The position numbers and the translations under genes were made by a program. The notes below the pieces were generated by a model, which worked only from the letters and a program-made list of their open reading frames with translations, did not search any database and had not been told where the DNA came from. Positions 17,467-26,652 of a stretch of DNA of 64,000 nucleotides are shown in pieces (the first letter of the stretch is position 1; each line of letters begins with the position of its first letter). This stretch comes from an uncultured Burkholderiaceae bacterium (GTDB lineage Bacteria > Pseudomonadota > Gammaproteobacteria > Burkholderiales > Burkholderiaceae), in NCBI GenBank assembly GCA_937871985.1, contig CALMPB010000467.1, forward strand, positions 53,759 to 117,758, in the 5' to 3' direction.

Positions 17467-17478
17467 GTATAGCAGGCC

Positions 17479-18132
17479 CTAGGCCAGCCTGGGCGCAAGA
17501 GCCTTCAGCGCGGCAAGCTGGCCCAGCAGAACCACGACGTCCTTGGTGTTCAGCGCGAATTCCGGGCCGGGGTGAACCGTGATCTCGGACTTGCGTTTGA
17601 CCAGCAGGATGTGCACCGTGTTCGCCGAGCTTTGCAGGAAGCTGCCGACGGAGACTTCGTGCAGTTGCTCACCCACGTCGATTTCGACGATGAACTCGCC
17701 ATTGCCCATGGAAATGTAATCGTTGACCATGGGATAGCTGAGCAATTGCGCGACCCGGATGCCCATTTCTTCCTCGGGGTGAACGATGCGGGTAACGCCC
17801 AGTTTGCTCAGGATGAGGTGCTGCGAGTGCGATGTGGCCTTGACCCAGATGTTCTTGACGCCGAGCCCCTTCAGGTGAACCACGCACAGCAGGCTGGCCT
17901 GCAGATCCGACCCAATGGCGACCAGCACGACATCGTAATTGCCCAGATCCAGTTCTTCCAGGGCGTGTTTATCGGTGACGTCGGCAATGACCGCGTGGGT
18001 CAGCTCGTCGACGTATTTGTCGACGGTCTTGCCGTCGGTATCGACGCCAAGCACGGAATGCCCCAGTTTCATGAGCTCGATCGAAGCGGCCGAGCCGAAC
18101 CGTCCTAGACCGATAACGGCGAATTGTCCCAT
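17479..18132 (-). CDS. ktrA: KtrA-type RCK regulatory subunit
   Basis: 217-residue cytosolic protein with an RCK_N Rossmann domain (about 1-130; IGLGRFGSA dinucleotide motif, GVDTDG acidic end of strand 2) and an RCK_C domain (about 135-215). It binds ATP/ADP or NAD(H) and gates the adjacent channel. Its single RCK_N-RCK_C unit is the KtrA form; TrkA has two. It is the first gene of the two-gene potassium operon. About 206 bp upstream hold its promoter and that of the divergent oxidoreductase. Confidence 0.92.
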   Translation of the reverse strand: MGQFAVIGLGRFGSAASIELMKLGHSVLGVDTDGKTVDKYVDELTHAVIADVTDKHALEELDLGNYDVVLVAIGSDLQASLLCVVHLKGLGVKNIWVKATSHSQHLILSKLGVTRIVHPEEEMGIRVAQLLSYPMVNDYISMGNGEFIVEIDVGEQLHEVSVGSFLQSSANTVHILLVKRKSEITVHPGPEFALNTKDVVVLLGQLAALKALAPRLA

Positions 18133-18338
18133 GGGGCTTCCTTGTTCCCTGTCGTTTGTTGTTCTGATATATGTTTTTTAGCATGAAGGCCGTGCATGAA
18201 ACTATACCGCGAGCCTTGCCTCGTCGTGTAATCCAGACGGATCGGCAAATAATTCCCAGAATTGTGCATATATCCGGCGCAGATGTGTTAATTTTAGAAA
18301 TACTAGGGTAAACCTTAATATAGAGGTGGCTTTTTCAC

Positions 18339-19415
18339 ATGGTGAATTTGTTTGAACCGGTCAAGTTGGGCGCGGTACAGCTGAAAAATCGTATTGTCAT
18401 GGCCCCGCTGACACGCACCCGGGCGTATCCGGGGCGCATTCCCAATGAGTTGATGCGCAATTATTATTGCCAGCGCGCCGACGCCGGACTCATTATTTCA
18501 GAAGCGACATCCATCTCTCCGCAAGGCGTAGGCTATCCCAACACGCCCGGAATCTGGTGCAAGGCCCAGATCGAAGGCTGGAAGAAAATCACGGACACGG
18601 TTCACGCCAAAGGCGGCAAAATATTCCTGCAGCTATGGCATGTCGGCCGCGTTTCCGACCCCGAATACCTGAATGGCGGCATGCCCGTCGCGCCCAGCGC
18701 CATCCCTTGCGGCGGGCATGTCAGCTTGATCCGGCCGGTGCGCAATTTCGTCACGCCGCGCGCCTTGCACACCGAGGAAATCCCCGGCATTGTGGCCGAT
18801 TACGCCCAGGCGGCGCGCAACGCCCAGGAAGCGGGCTTCGATGGTGTCGAGGTGCACGGCGCCAATGGATATTTGCTGGATCAATTTCTGCACGACGGCT
18901 CGAATAAACGCAACGACAAGTACGGCGGCTCGGTCGAAAACCGGGCGCGCCTTTTGCTGGAAGTCGTCGATGCCTGCATTGGCATCTGGTGCGCCCACCG
19001 TGTGGGCGTGCATTTGTCGCCGCGCGGCGGGACGCATTCCATGTCTGATTCGAATCCGGCGCTTATTTTCAATTACGTGGCCGAGCAACTGGGCCAGCGC
19101 AAGATCGCCTTCATCTTCACGCGCGAATCCCTTGGCGAAGACAGTCAGATGGCGGAACTGAAAAAGCGCTTTGGCGGCCCGCTCATTGCCAACGAAGGCT
19201 ATGATTTGGCCGGTGCGGAGCGTATATTAAGCCAGGGGCACGCCGATGCGGTGGCATTCGGCAGGGCGTTCATCGCCAATCCCGACCTCGTAACGCGCCT
19301 GCGTAAAGGCGCGGCCCTGAACGAACCCGATTCCAGCACCTTCTACGGAGACGGGGCCAAGGGCTACACCGACTACCCAACGCTGGCGGCAGGCCAGCCC
19401 GAGGTAACCACGTAA
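18339..19415 (+). CDS. Old yellow enzyme family FMN oxidoreductase (NemA-like)
   Basis: 358-residue TIM-barrel flavoprotein of the NADH:flavin oxidoreductase/OYE family, which reduces activated alkenes, nitroesters or N-ethylmaleimide. Family motifs are LKNRIVMAPLTRTRA at the N-terminus, the substrate-binding HGANGYLLDQFL with nearby SNKRNDKYGGSVENRAR, and the C-terminal FMN phosphate motif DAVAFGRAFIANPDL followed by FYGDGAKGYTDYP. The last motif closely matches E. coli NemA. The natural substrate is unknown. It is divergent from ktrA; no TetR-type nemR gene is adjacent. Confidence 0.9.
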   Translation: MVNLFEPVKLGAVQLKNRIVMAPLTRTRAYPGRIPNELMRNYYCQRADAGLIISEATSISPQGVGYPNTPGIWCKAQIEGWKKITDTVHAKGGKIFLQLWHVGRVSDPEYLNGGMPVAPSAIPCGGHVSLIRPVRNFVTPRALHTEEIPGIVADYAQAARNAQEAGFDGVEVHGANGYLLDQFLHDGSNKRNDKYGGSVENRARLLLEVVDACIGIWCAHRVGVHLSPRGGTHSMSDSNPALIFNYVAEQLGQRKIAFIFTRESLGEDSQMAELKKRFGGPLIANEGYDLAGAERILSQGHADAVAFGRAFIANPDLVTRLRKGAALNEPDSSTFYGDGAKGYTDYPTLAAGQPEVTT

Positions 19416-19444
19416 CCGACGCTTTGGCAAAAGGGGGCCGGCCA

Positions 19445-19867
19445 ATGAGAAGTCCGCACGTAAACTGGCGAAATCTGGCTGCAATAGGCGGTTTGTCAGT
19501 GCTTTTGGCCGGCTGCGCGCTGGGCATCCAGCCTGGCGATAAATCGCCCAGTGTTTCCTATACTGTGCCGCGCAATTATCAAACCGTTTATCTGCGGGCT
19601 CAGAACCAGGCGGCGGAATGCCTGCGCGGGAAAAGCAAATACGACGTGGTGGGCAAGGTCGACCCGGCCATGCAAAGCGGCACGGTCGAAGTCCGTGAGC
19701 CTTTGAGCGGGGCTGTCGTGGCCCGCACGACGCTCAAGGCTGTGGATGCCCAGCATACCAAGGTCACGCATACGGTATGGGGGCGCGAGCTCTGGGATGC
19801 AAGGGCCTTGGACGCCATGCGCGAGTCCGTGCTGATGGACAGCTCGGTCTGCATTGCCTATAAATAA
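19445..19867 (+). CDS. Small lipoprotein of unknown function
   Basis: 140-residue protein with a lipoprotein signal peptide: VLLAGC lipobox near residue 23 after a hydrophobic stretch. The mature part is a small soluble domain with two further cysteines (AAECLRG, SSVCIAYK) that might form a disulfide. The ATG at 19445 has an upstream AAAGGGGG; a longer in-frame start at 19424 would spoil the signal peptide. It lies 29 bases after the old yellow enzyme gene and may be cotranscribed. I do not recognise a functional family; related proteins are, as I recall, found in Bordetella. Confidence 0.7.
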   Translation: MRSPHVNWRNLAAIGGLSVLLAGCALGIQPGDKSPSVSYTVPRNYQTVYLRAQNQAAECLRGKSKYDVVGKVDPAMQSGTVEVREPLSGAVVARTTLKAVDAQHTKVTHTVWGRELWDARALDAMRESVLMDSSVCIAYK

Positions 19868-19911
19868 AATCGCCGATACGGATAATTGGTTGTGCGCCGC
19901 TGGAGCGGGGC

Positions 19912-20355
19912 TCAATCGGCTTTGGGGTGCCTGGGCCGGACTATCTTGAAGGTGGCGACGGCGGTGGCAAGCAGCTTGCCATGCTCGTCCAGGGCGCGGC
20001 CTTCGCAAAAGGCCAGGCTGCGGCCCATGCGCAGGCATTTCGTTTCGAAGATCACGGTTCCGTTCGCCGGCGCGATAAAGTGGGTCGTCATGTCGATGGT
20101 CGCCATGCCGGTCGATGGGTCGTGGGCCCGGGCCGCGGCGCTGAGCGTGAAGTCCAGCGCGCTCATGAGCGTTCCGCCATGGATTTCGCCCCGGCTATTG
20201 CTGATTTCCTTGCGGTAAGGCAGACGCGTGCGGGTAAGCTCCGGTGAGAACTGCTCGGGAACCAGCCCGATATAGCTCATGAACGGAATCTCTATGCCGA
20301 AATATCCGTTGGCGATATCGGGAGAGGGCGGCGGCGTATTGTCGGGCAGGAGCAT
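19912..20355 (-). CDS. PaaI-family hotdog thioesterase
   Basis: 147-residue hotdog-fold protein resembling acyl-CoA thioesterases of the PaaI/YbgC/4HBT group. The conserved helix reads NSRGEIHGGTLMSALDFTLSAAA, where HGG and the following Asp match the catalytic region of PaaI-type enzymes; the last strands are ATIDMTTHFIAP and KLLATAVATFKI. It probably hydrolyses acyl-CoA or aryl-CoA thioesters in the cytosol. Its substrate cannot be read from the sequence, and its neighbours do not point to a pathway. It converges on the lipoprotein gene. Confidence 0.85.
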   Translation of the reverse strand: MLLPDNTPPPSPDIANGYFGIEIPFMSYIGLVPEQFSPELTRTRLPYRKEISNSRGEIHGGTLMSALDFTLSAAARAHDPSTGMATIDMTTHFIAPANGTVIFETKCLRMGRSLAFCEGRALDEHGKLLATAVATFKIVRPRHPKAD

Positions 20356-20450
20356 TGTGGATGGCGATGAACCGTTTCGGAGGTCTGCGTGCCTGGCAGG
20401 GCGGGCAGGCCGTCCGGATCGAAGAACGAGCGGGGTTGTTCTGGAGCGTA

Positions 20451-20909
20451 TTAAACCAGCCGGGCCTTGACCTGGGCCGATACGGCTGCCATGTCGGCGC
20501 GGCCGGCCAGGGCGGCCTTGAGCAGGGCCATGACCTTGCCCATGGCCGGCGCTCCGGTTACGCCCTGCGCCGTGACCTCGGCGATGGCCGCCTGGATGGC
20601 GGCGGCGATTTCCTCGGCGTCGGCTTGCCGGGGCAGGAACTCTTGCAGAACCAGCAATTCGTTCTGCTCCTGCTGGGCGGTTTCAGCCCGGCCTGCCTGT
20701 TCGAAGGCGGCAATCGATTCGCGGCGCTGCTTGACCTGTTTTTCGATGATGGCGACGATTTCGGCATCGTCCAGGTCGCGGCGTTCGTCGACTTCTTTTT
20801 GCTTGATGGCGGCTTGGAGAAAGCGCAATGTGCCCAGCCGGGCGCTGTCCTTGGCCCGCATGGCGGTTTTGACGGCGTCGGTTAGCCGGGGCTTGAGCAA
20901 GTTGCTCAT
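20451..20909 (-). CDS. yqeY: GatB/YqeY domain protein
   Basis: 152-residue mostly helical protein of the YqeY family, which resembles the tRNA-binding tail of amidotransferase subunit GatB. Family features are LKPRLTDAVKTAMRAKDSARL, QKEVDERRDLDD and the closing GAPAMGKVMALLKAALAGRADM. The ATG at 20909 has an AGGA ribosome-binding site; the frame is open upstream but without family features. The function is not well established; a role in tRNA-linked metabolism is assumed from the domain. Confidence 0.9.
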   Translation of the reverse strand: MSNLLKPRLTDAVKTAMRAKDSARLGTLRFLQAAIKQKEVDERRDLDDAEIVAIIEKQVKQRRESIAAFEQAGRAETAQQEQNELLVLQEFLPRQADAEEIAAAIQAAIAEVTAQGVTGAPAMGKVMALLKAALAGRADMAAVSAQVKARLV

Positions 20910-21074
20910 GATGAGTTCCTGAGGTGATGGATGGCGCGGCAAACCGCCGCGCGGGAAAGATCGCGCTATTTTAACGCAGCCGCTCGCCGGCCTCGAGGGC
21001 CTTGGGGCTGGCGGATGGGAGGAAAGATGCAAAGGGAGATGGCAGGCGCTGGATGTGTGGCCTTGCCGTTGGGC

Positions 21075-24000
21075 TCAATGGAAATCGCGGCTGCGGGTTG
21101 ATAGATCTTCCAGCATGGGGCTCAGGTCGACCAGGCGGCTTGCCACCAGGTGGCAGACGTTGTTCTGGCGCTGCCAAACCCCGTACACGCCCAAAAGCCG
21201 GCTCTGCCGCAATTCCTGGCGCTGGCGTTCGGCAAGCTCGGGACGGACGATGACATTGATCAGGCCGGTTTCGTCTTCGAGGCTGACGAACACAATGCCT
21301 TTTGCCGTTTGCGGGCGCTGGCGCGTGGTCACGATGCCGCAAGCCCTGGCCAGGCGCAGGTGCGGATAATCGCTGTACAGGACGCCGGCGCAGACGAAGC
21401 GGCGCGCTTGCAGCGCTGTTCGCAGCAGCGCCAGCGGGTGCCGCCGCAGCGACAGGCCCATGGCCTGGTAGTCCGCCCTGATGTGTTCTTGTTCCGAAGG
21501 GGCTTGCAGCCTGGGCTGGACGGCGTCGGCAATGGCGGCCTCGCGCAGCAGCCCCTTGAGCGGCATATTGGCGGCCTGCCAAAGAGCCTGGCGGCGGTGG
21601 CCGCTTAACGCGTGCAAAGCATTGGCGCTGGCCAGCGCATCCATGTCGTGCCGGCTCAGCGAGGCACGCAAGGCCAGGTCGTGCGTGCCGGCGAATGGCT
21701 GGACGCGGCGTGCGGCTTCGATGCGCAACGCGGCTTCCTGCGACAGGCCGCCTATAAGCTGCAGGCCCAGGCGCACGGCCGGATGAGCGGAGCTTGTGAA
21801 GGAACCATTCTGCTCATGAGCAATTTCGGTCTGGGTTTCAGGCAGAGGTTCGAGGGATGTCTCCCAGCCGCTGATCGTAATGTCGGCGGGCAGGACAATG
21901 ACGCCGTGGCGGCGCGCGTCCTGCACCAATTGACTGGCAGCGTAAAACCCCATGGGCTGGGAATTGAGCAGGGCGGCCAGGAAGGCCTGCGGCTCGTGGC
22001 GCTTGAACCAGGCGCTGAAATAGGCCAGTTGGGCAAAGCTGGCCGAGTGGCTTTCCGGAAAGCCGTATTCGCCAAAGCCTTCCAGTTGCCGGTAGATGGC
22101 CTGGATGAAGTCGTCGGGGTAGTTGCCGGCCTGCATGCCGGCGATGAGCTTGGGGCGCAGGGTGTCGACGGTGCCCTTGCGTTTCCAGGCCGCCATGGAG
22201 CGGCGCAGCTCGTCGGCTTCGCCGGGGCTGAATCCCGCGGCGATGATGGCGATCTGCATGACCTGTTCCTGGAAGATGGGAATTCCCAAGGTTCTTTTCA
22301 GAACCTGCTCGATCTCTGCCGACGGGTAGTCCACCGGCTCCAGCTTCTGGCGGCGGCGCAGATAGGGGTGCACCATGTCGCCGTGGATGGGGCCCGGCCT
22401 GACGATGGCGATCTGGATGACCAGATCGTAGAAGGATTGCGGCTGCAAGCGCGGCAGCATGCTCATTTGCGCGCGTGATTCGATCTGGAATACGCCCATG
22501 GTGTCGGCCTGGCGGATCATCTCGAACGTGGCCTCATCGTTTTCGGGGATGTCCTGCAAGGCAAAGGGGTGCATCCGGCGCATGCCGGCCATGTCCAGCA
22601 TGCGGTGCAGGGCCGAAAGCATGCCCAGGGCCAGCACGTCGACCTTCATCAGGCCCATGGCGTCCAGGTCGTCCTTGTCCCATTGCACCACGCTGCGCTC
22701 GGGCATGGCGGCGTTCTCGATGGGAACCAGGCGCGACAGCTTGCCGCGTGAAATCACGAATCCGCCTGGATGCTGGGACAGATGGCGGGGAAAACCCATC
22801 AGGGTTCGCGCGAGCCTGGCCCAGGCTTGCGTGACGCGAGCGCCGGGATCCAGGCCCTGGGCGGCCAGTTTTTCCAGGAAGGACTGCCGGCCGTCCCATT
22901 GGTGGAAGGCGTCGGTGACGCGGGCGATGAGTTCGGGATCCAGCCCCAGCGCCTTGCCGGTGTCGCGCAGCGCGCTGCGTATGCGGTAGGTGACGACGAC
23001 GGCGGTCAAGGCGGCGCGCTGCCGGCCGTACTTGCGGTAGATGTACTGGATGATTTCTTCGCGCCGCTGGTGTTCGAAGTCGACATCGATGTCGGGAGGC
23101 TCGTTTCTTTCGGTGCTGATGAAGCGCGCGAACAGCGAATTGCCGTTCTCGGGGTTGACCTCGGTAATGCCCAGGCAATAGCACACGGCGGAATTCGCCG
23201 CCGAGCCCCGGCCCTGGCACAGGATTCCCCGCTGCCGGGCGAATTGCACGATGTCGTAGACAGTGAGGAAGTACGGCTCGTAGCTCAGGCCCGCGATGAT
23301 GCCCAGTTCGGATTCAAGCTGGGCCTTTACCTGGGTGGGAACGCCCCGTGGATAGCGCCTTCGGGCTCCTTCCAGGGTTTCCTGGCGCAAATAGGCCGAG
23401 GCGGTCAGGCCGGCGGGCACGATTTCGGTGGGATATTGATACGCGATTTCGTCCAGGTCGAAACGGCATAGCTGGCTGATGCGCAGCGTTTCCTGAAGTA
23501 TGTGCGCAGGGTGGATTTGCATCAGCCGCGCCCGGCTGCGCAAATGGTGCTCGGCATTGCCGTTGAGCGCATAGCCGCATTGCTGCACGGTTTCATGGCG
23601 GCGGATGGCTGTCATGACGTCGTGCAGCGGCTGGCGCGAACGTTTGTGCATCTGCACCTGGCCGGCCGCCGCCACCGGCAGTCCTCGTGCCCGCGCCGCC
23701 TGGCTCAGCGTTGCCGCGTGCAAGGCGTCGTCGTGGCGATAGTGCTGGGCGCAACCCACCCAAAGCCGGCCTGAAAACACGGGTGTCAGCAAGTCTATCT
23801 GGCGCAGCATTTCTTCTGAGCCAAGGCCATACTCGGGAATGTAGATGACCAGGCAATCGGGCAGGCCGCTCAGGTGCCGGTACCCGGGATCCGGCTGAAG
23901 GATGTCCTGAGTGCAAAGCGAGTAGGTGTTTTTCGGATTGGCGCGGACGCGGGCCATGGTGATGAATTCGGCCAGGTTGCCGTATCCTTCGGCGTTGCGG

Positions 24001-24296
24001 GCCAACGCGATGATCTGCATGGGAGCCTCGGCTCCGCAGTCCAGGAAAAAGCGGCTGCCGACAATGAGTCTGAAGTCGGGGAATCCCGCGTCGCGCAGTT
24101 TTTTCGCGGCGACATGCGCGCGCACGATGCCGGCCAAAGAACAATCGTCGGCGAGAGCCAGGGCCTGGTAGCCCAGCTCGGCCGCCCGCTGCACCAGTTC
24201 GCCGGGATGCGACGCGCCGGTCAGGAACGAAAAGTTCGATACGCAATCGAGCTCGGCATAGCCGGCCAGAACGGAGCTTGGGGCGGATGGGTTCAT
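21075..24296 (-). CDS. dnaE2: Error-prone DNA polymerase DnaE2 (ImuC)
   Basis: 1073-residue C-family polymerase, the catalytic part of the ImuA-ImuB-DnaE2 mutasome that copies past DNA damage. The PHP domain begins at AELDCVSNFSFLTGASHP. The acidic active-site motif PDIDVDFEH lies near residue 400, a helix-hairpin-helix region near 850, and an OB fold near 960-1050. The ATG at 24296 begins the conserved part, although there is no clear Shine-Dalgarno sequence; translation may be coupled to imuB, which ends 19 bases upstream. The length fits DnaE2 (about 1030-1080) rather than DnaE1. Confidence 0.95.
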   Translation of the reverse strand: MNPSAPSSVLAGYAELDCVSNFSFLTGASHPGELVQRAAELGYQALALADDCSLAGIVRAHVAAKKLRDAGFPDFRLIVGSRFFLDCGAEAPMQIIALARNAEGYGNLAEFITMARVRANPKNTYSLCTQDILQPDPGYRHLSGLPDCLVIYIPEYGLGSEEMLRQIDLLTPVFSGRLWVGCAQHYRHDDALHAATLSQAARARGLPVAAAGQVQMHKRSRQPLHDVMTAIRRHETVQQCGYALNGNAEHHLRSRARLMQIHPAHILQETLRISQLCRFDLDEIAYQYPTEIVPAGLTASAYLRQETLEGARRRYPRGVPTQVKAQLESELGIIAGLSYEPYFLTVYDIVQFARQRGILCQGRGSAANSAVCYCLGITEVNPENGNSLFARFISTERNEPPDIDVDFEHQRREEIIQYIYRKYGRQRAALTAVVVTYRIRSALRDTGKALGLDPELIARVTDAFHQWDGRQSFLEKLAAQGLDPGARVTQAWARLARTLMGFPRHLSQHPGGFVISRGKLSRLVPIENAAMPERSVVQWDKDDLDAMGLMKVDVLALGMLSALHRMLDMAGMRRMHPFALQDIPENDEATFEMIRQADTMGVFQIESRAQMSMLPRLQPQSFYDLVIQIAIVRPGPIHGDMVHPYLRRRQKLEPVDYPSAEIEQVLKRTLGIPIFQEQVMQIAIIAAGFSPGEADELRRSMAAWKRKGTVDTLRPKLIAGMQAGNYPDDFIQAIYRQLEGFGEYGFPESHSASFAQLAYFSAWFKRHEPQAFLAALLNSQPMGFYAASQLVQDARRHGVIVLPADITISGWETSLEPLPETQTEIAHEQNGSFTSSAHPAVRLGLQLIGGLSQEAALRIEAARRVQPFAGTHDLALRASLSRHDMDALASANALHALSGHRRQALWQAANMPLKGLLREAAIADAVQPRLQAPSEQEHIRADYQAMGLSLRRHPLALLRTALQARRFVCAGVLYSDYPHLRLARACGIVTTRQRPQTAKGIVFVSLEDETGLINVIVRPELAERQRQELRQSRLLGVYGVWQRQNNVCHLVASRLVDLSPMLEDLSTRSRDFH

Positions 24297-24315
24297 GAGA
24301 AGGAGATGAAAGCGC

Positions 24316-25815
24316 CTATCCGAACAGGCCGTGCAGAAACCAGCCCGCTTCAAGGGATTCGCGCTGGCGGTATACCCAGTAGCGCGCCGACTGGGCGCCT
24401 TCGGCAACGAAATAATCGCGGCGGTCGCCGCCGCCGTCGCTCCACCACCCGCTTTCGATGCGCTCGGGCCCTTTTACCAGCCGCAGGACCGTACCCTTGT
24501 ACACAGGCCTGTTGCGAAGGGTTTCCAGGGGGTAGGGTTGAGGCAGCAGCCAGAACGGCCGGGCTTGCGGCCCCTGGGATTCGAGAGTGCTTTGCGCCGG
24601 GCCGGCCCGGCGCAAGCTCGATATGGCCGTCCGCCAGGTATTGGCAAGCTCGGGGCGGTGGTCGGCCACGGGCCGGGGCTCGAGCACCTGGTCGGCTCCG
24701 AGCCTTGCGCGCAGTACGTCGAACAGGCGGGCTTCGTCTTCCTGCCATTGGGCGGGCTCGGGAAACAGGCCGGCCAGGGGCGCGGGACGCGGCTGGATGG
24801 CGGGAATCGAAAGCTCCATGGCGACGACGTGGGCGGGCAATGCGAACTGTTGCAGTTGCTCGGCCAGCACAGGCAGAAAATCGTCGGGCCGCCAGCCGGC
24901 CCGGGACAGCAGCAACAGCAGGCGGCTGGGCGGCCGCGCATGGCGGCCCTTTTCGTGATGCAGCAGAAAAACCAGGGTATCGGCGGCGCATTGCCCGGCC
25001 TCCAGCCAGGCGCAGAGCTGTTCGACCAGCTTTCGGGCAACCGCCTGAACCGCGTGCACGTGCTCGAGGTATTCCTGCAGATCGCAGCGCTGCGAAAAAA
25101 GCTCGGGGGCCTTGAACCAGGCGCAGGGTTCGACGGTGAACCCGTAGGCGGCGTCCAGTTCGCGGATGATGTCCGGGTGGCAGCGCAGCCGCACACCGCC
25201 GCGAGGCAGGTCGCGCAAGTGCTTCAAGGTATGGCAGCCCAGGTTTTCGAGCCACTCGAGATGGGCCTGGTCGGCGGACAGCATGCCGACCGGAAGCGGG
25301 TCGAGCCGGCGGCGTAGGGTTTCGATTTTCAGGCTGCGGCGCAGCGCGCTTTGGTTTTGGCAGGCCAGGATGCGCGCGCCCTGGGCCGTGGAAGCCAAGC
25401 TCAAGCGGGGGTGCGGCGTTTGATGCCGGCGCAGTGACGCGCGGATGAGGCGGCATAGGTTGCGCGGCCCCTTGAAGAGCTTCAGGCTGTCGGCGACTTC
25501 CAGCGACAGCGTGTGCCGCGCATGGGAGGGGCCCAGAGCAAGATTGGGCGTGTATTGCAGGAGCTCCAGGGCGATGTGTTGCAAGCGCTGCTCTTCGAGC
25601 GCCATATTGCGAACCTGCAGGGCGGCGCCTGGCGCCAGGCCCAGAACGGTGCTGCGGCGCATGCCCGGACGCAGCCCCAGCGCCTGCGCCATGGGCGTGG
25701 CGGCATGCACCCGGCCTTGCTGCAGCACCGCCGCGACGGGGGTGCTAGTGGGCCACAGCGGAAAGAGCGTGTCGAGGCTGTGGGTGGGCAGATGAATGCC
25801 GATCCAGAGAGGCAT
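24316..25815 (-). CDS. imuB: ImuB, non-catalytic Y-family polymerase homologue
   Basis: 499-residue Y-family-like protein (DNA polymerase IV/V fold) that bridges DnaE2 to the beta clamp. It starts MPLWIGIHLP, the ImuB form in which the catalytic acidic residue of the first motif is missing, so it should not polymerise. The start at 25815 overlaps imuA by 71 bases. C-terminal Trp/Arg-rich segments (ESGWWSDGGGDRRDYF, ARYWVYRQRESLEAGWFLHG) are typical of ImuB. It is the second gene of the SOS cassette. Confidence 0.94.
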   Translation of the reverse strand: MPLWIGIHLPTHSLDTLFPLWPTSTPVAAVLQQGRVHAATPMAQALGLRPGMRRSTVLGLAPGAALQVRNMALEEQRLQHIALELLQYTPNLALGPSHARHTLSLEVADSLKLFKGPRNLCRLIRASLRRHQTPHPRLSLASTAQGARILACQNQSALRRSLKIETLRRRLDPLPVGMLSADQAHLEWLENLGCHTLKHLRDLPRGGVRLRCHPDIIRELDAAYGFTVEPCAWFKAPELFSQRCDLQEYLEHVHAVQAVARKLVEQLCAWLEAGQCAADTLVFLLHHEKGRHARPPSRLLLLLSRAGWRPDDFLPVLAEQLQQFALPAHVVAMELSIPAIQPRPAPLAGLFPEPAQWQEDEARLFDVLRARLGADQVLEPRPVADHRPELANTWRTAISSLRRAGPAQSTLESQGPQARPFWLLPQPYPLETLRNRPVYKGTVLRLVKGPERIESGWWSDGGGDRRDYFVAEGAQSARYWVYRQRESLEAGWFLHGLFG

Positions 25816-26455
25816 GGAACAGACTCCGTGAAATCGATGCGGCGGGGCGCAGCGCAACGAAAACCGGTTGCGCGCAAGTAGGGCCCTGGCGTTTGACGAT
25901 GGAGATTTTCAGCCCTTGTTCGAAAGGCTGCAGGCCCAGGCGCAAGGGAGACGGGCTGTGCTGGCGCAAGGCCGTTGCAGGCCGCAGCAGCATGAACAAG
26001 GTGTCGCTGCGCCGCGCGGCCATGTGCAGGCGGCGCAGACCCGACGGATGCACGTTGGCCGCCCAGCAAAGCAGGGCGGCGCAAGCGTTGTGCTTGAGGA
26101 TTTGCTCGCATGCCCAGAGAGAGTCGGAGGCCGTCGGGCAGCGCACCCATAGCAGTCGCTGCGGTTCCAGCCGCCAGTTGCTCCAGCACTGGGCAAGCGG
26201 CATGTAAGGAGGATGAACCAGGGCGATTCGCCGCTGCGGCTCCAACTGGGAAAAAGCGGGCCCAAGAAACTGGATTTCGCCTATGCCGGCCTGGCTGGGC
26301 GCGATTTCGATGAGGGCGCCCAGAGGCCAGCCCTGGCCGGGCAGCTCGTGGTCGAGCTGCGCGAACCCCGTTGAAACGGTGCGGCAGGAAGGCTGCGCCA
26401 GTTGCGACCCGCGCCAGAGGGCGGGATGGATGTGTTCGGGATGCGATAAGGCCAT
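25745..26455 (-). CDS. imuA: ImuA, RecA-like mutasome accessory protein
   Basis: 236-residue RecA/SulA-related protein needed for DNA-damage-induced mutagenesis with ImuB and DnaE2. The N-terminus HPALWRGSQLAQ ... VSTGFAQLDHELPGQGWPLGALIEI is the family signature. The Walker A site is degenerate (APSQAGIGEI), as in other ImuA proteins. I give the ATG at 26455; an in-frame ATG at 26488 is also possible, and neither has a good ribosome-binding site. A LexA box lies 61-81 bp upstream, so this is the first gene of an SOS-induced operon. Confidence 0.92.
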   Translation of the reverse strand: MALSHPEHIHPALWRGSQLAQPSCRTVSTGFAQLDHELPGQGWPLGALIEIAPSQAGIGEIQFLGPAFSQLEPQRRIALVHPPYMPLAQCWSNWRLEPQRLLWVRCPTASDSLWACEQILKHNACAALLCWAANVHPSGLRRLHMAARRSDTLFMLLRPATALRQHSPSPLRLGLQPFEQGLKISIVKRQGPTCAQPVFVALRPAASISRSLFHASLDRHSSAHPQPRHALSAVAH

Positions 26456-26516
26456 GGGCGAAGCGATGTTCAGGCGAAGCGCCGGCATGCCGTGAAGCCG
26501 GCCGGCTCAAATAAAA

Positions 26517-26536
26517 TACTGTATTAATATACAGTA
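26517..26536. promoter_or_regulatory. LexA (SOS) box of imuA-imuB-dnaE2
   Basis: The sequence TACTGTATTAATATACAGTA matches the proteobacterial LexA consensus taCTGTatatatatACAGta, with both CTGT/ACAG arms perfect and the outer bases symmetric. It lies just upstream of imuA, and also in the region upstream of the divergent ypfH-like gene, which LexA might therefore affect too. Confidence 0.93.
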
Positions 26537-26652
26537 TTAAAGACGGCTTGGCCAAACTGCGAAACGCGGCGTGCCGGCGTTTGCCGAAGAGCCGGCCGAA
26601 TGCCTGTTTGCGGCTGGTATAGTGTGAACATATTGTCAATTTCCCTGCCGCC

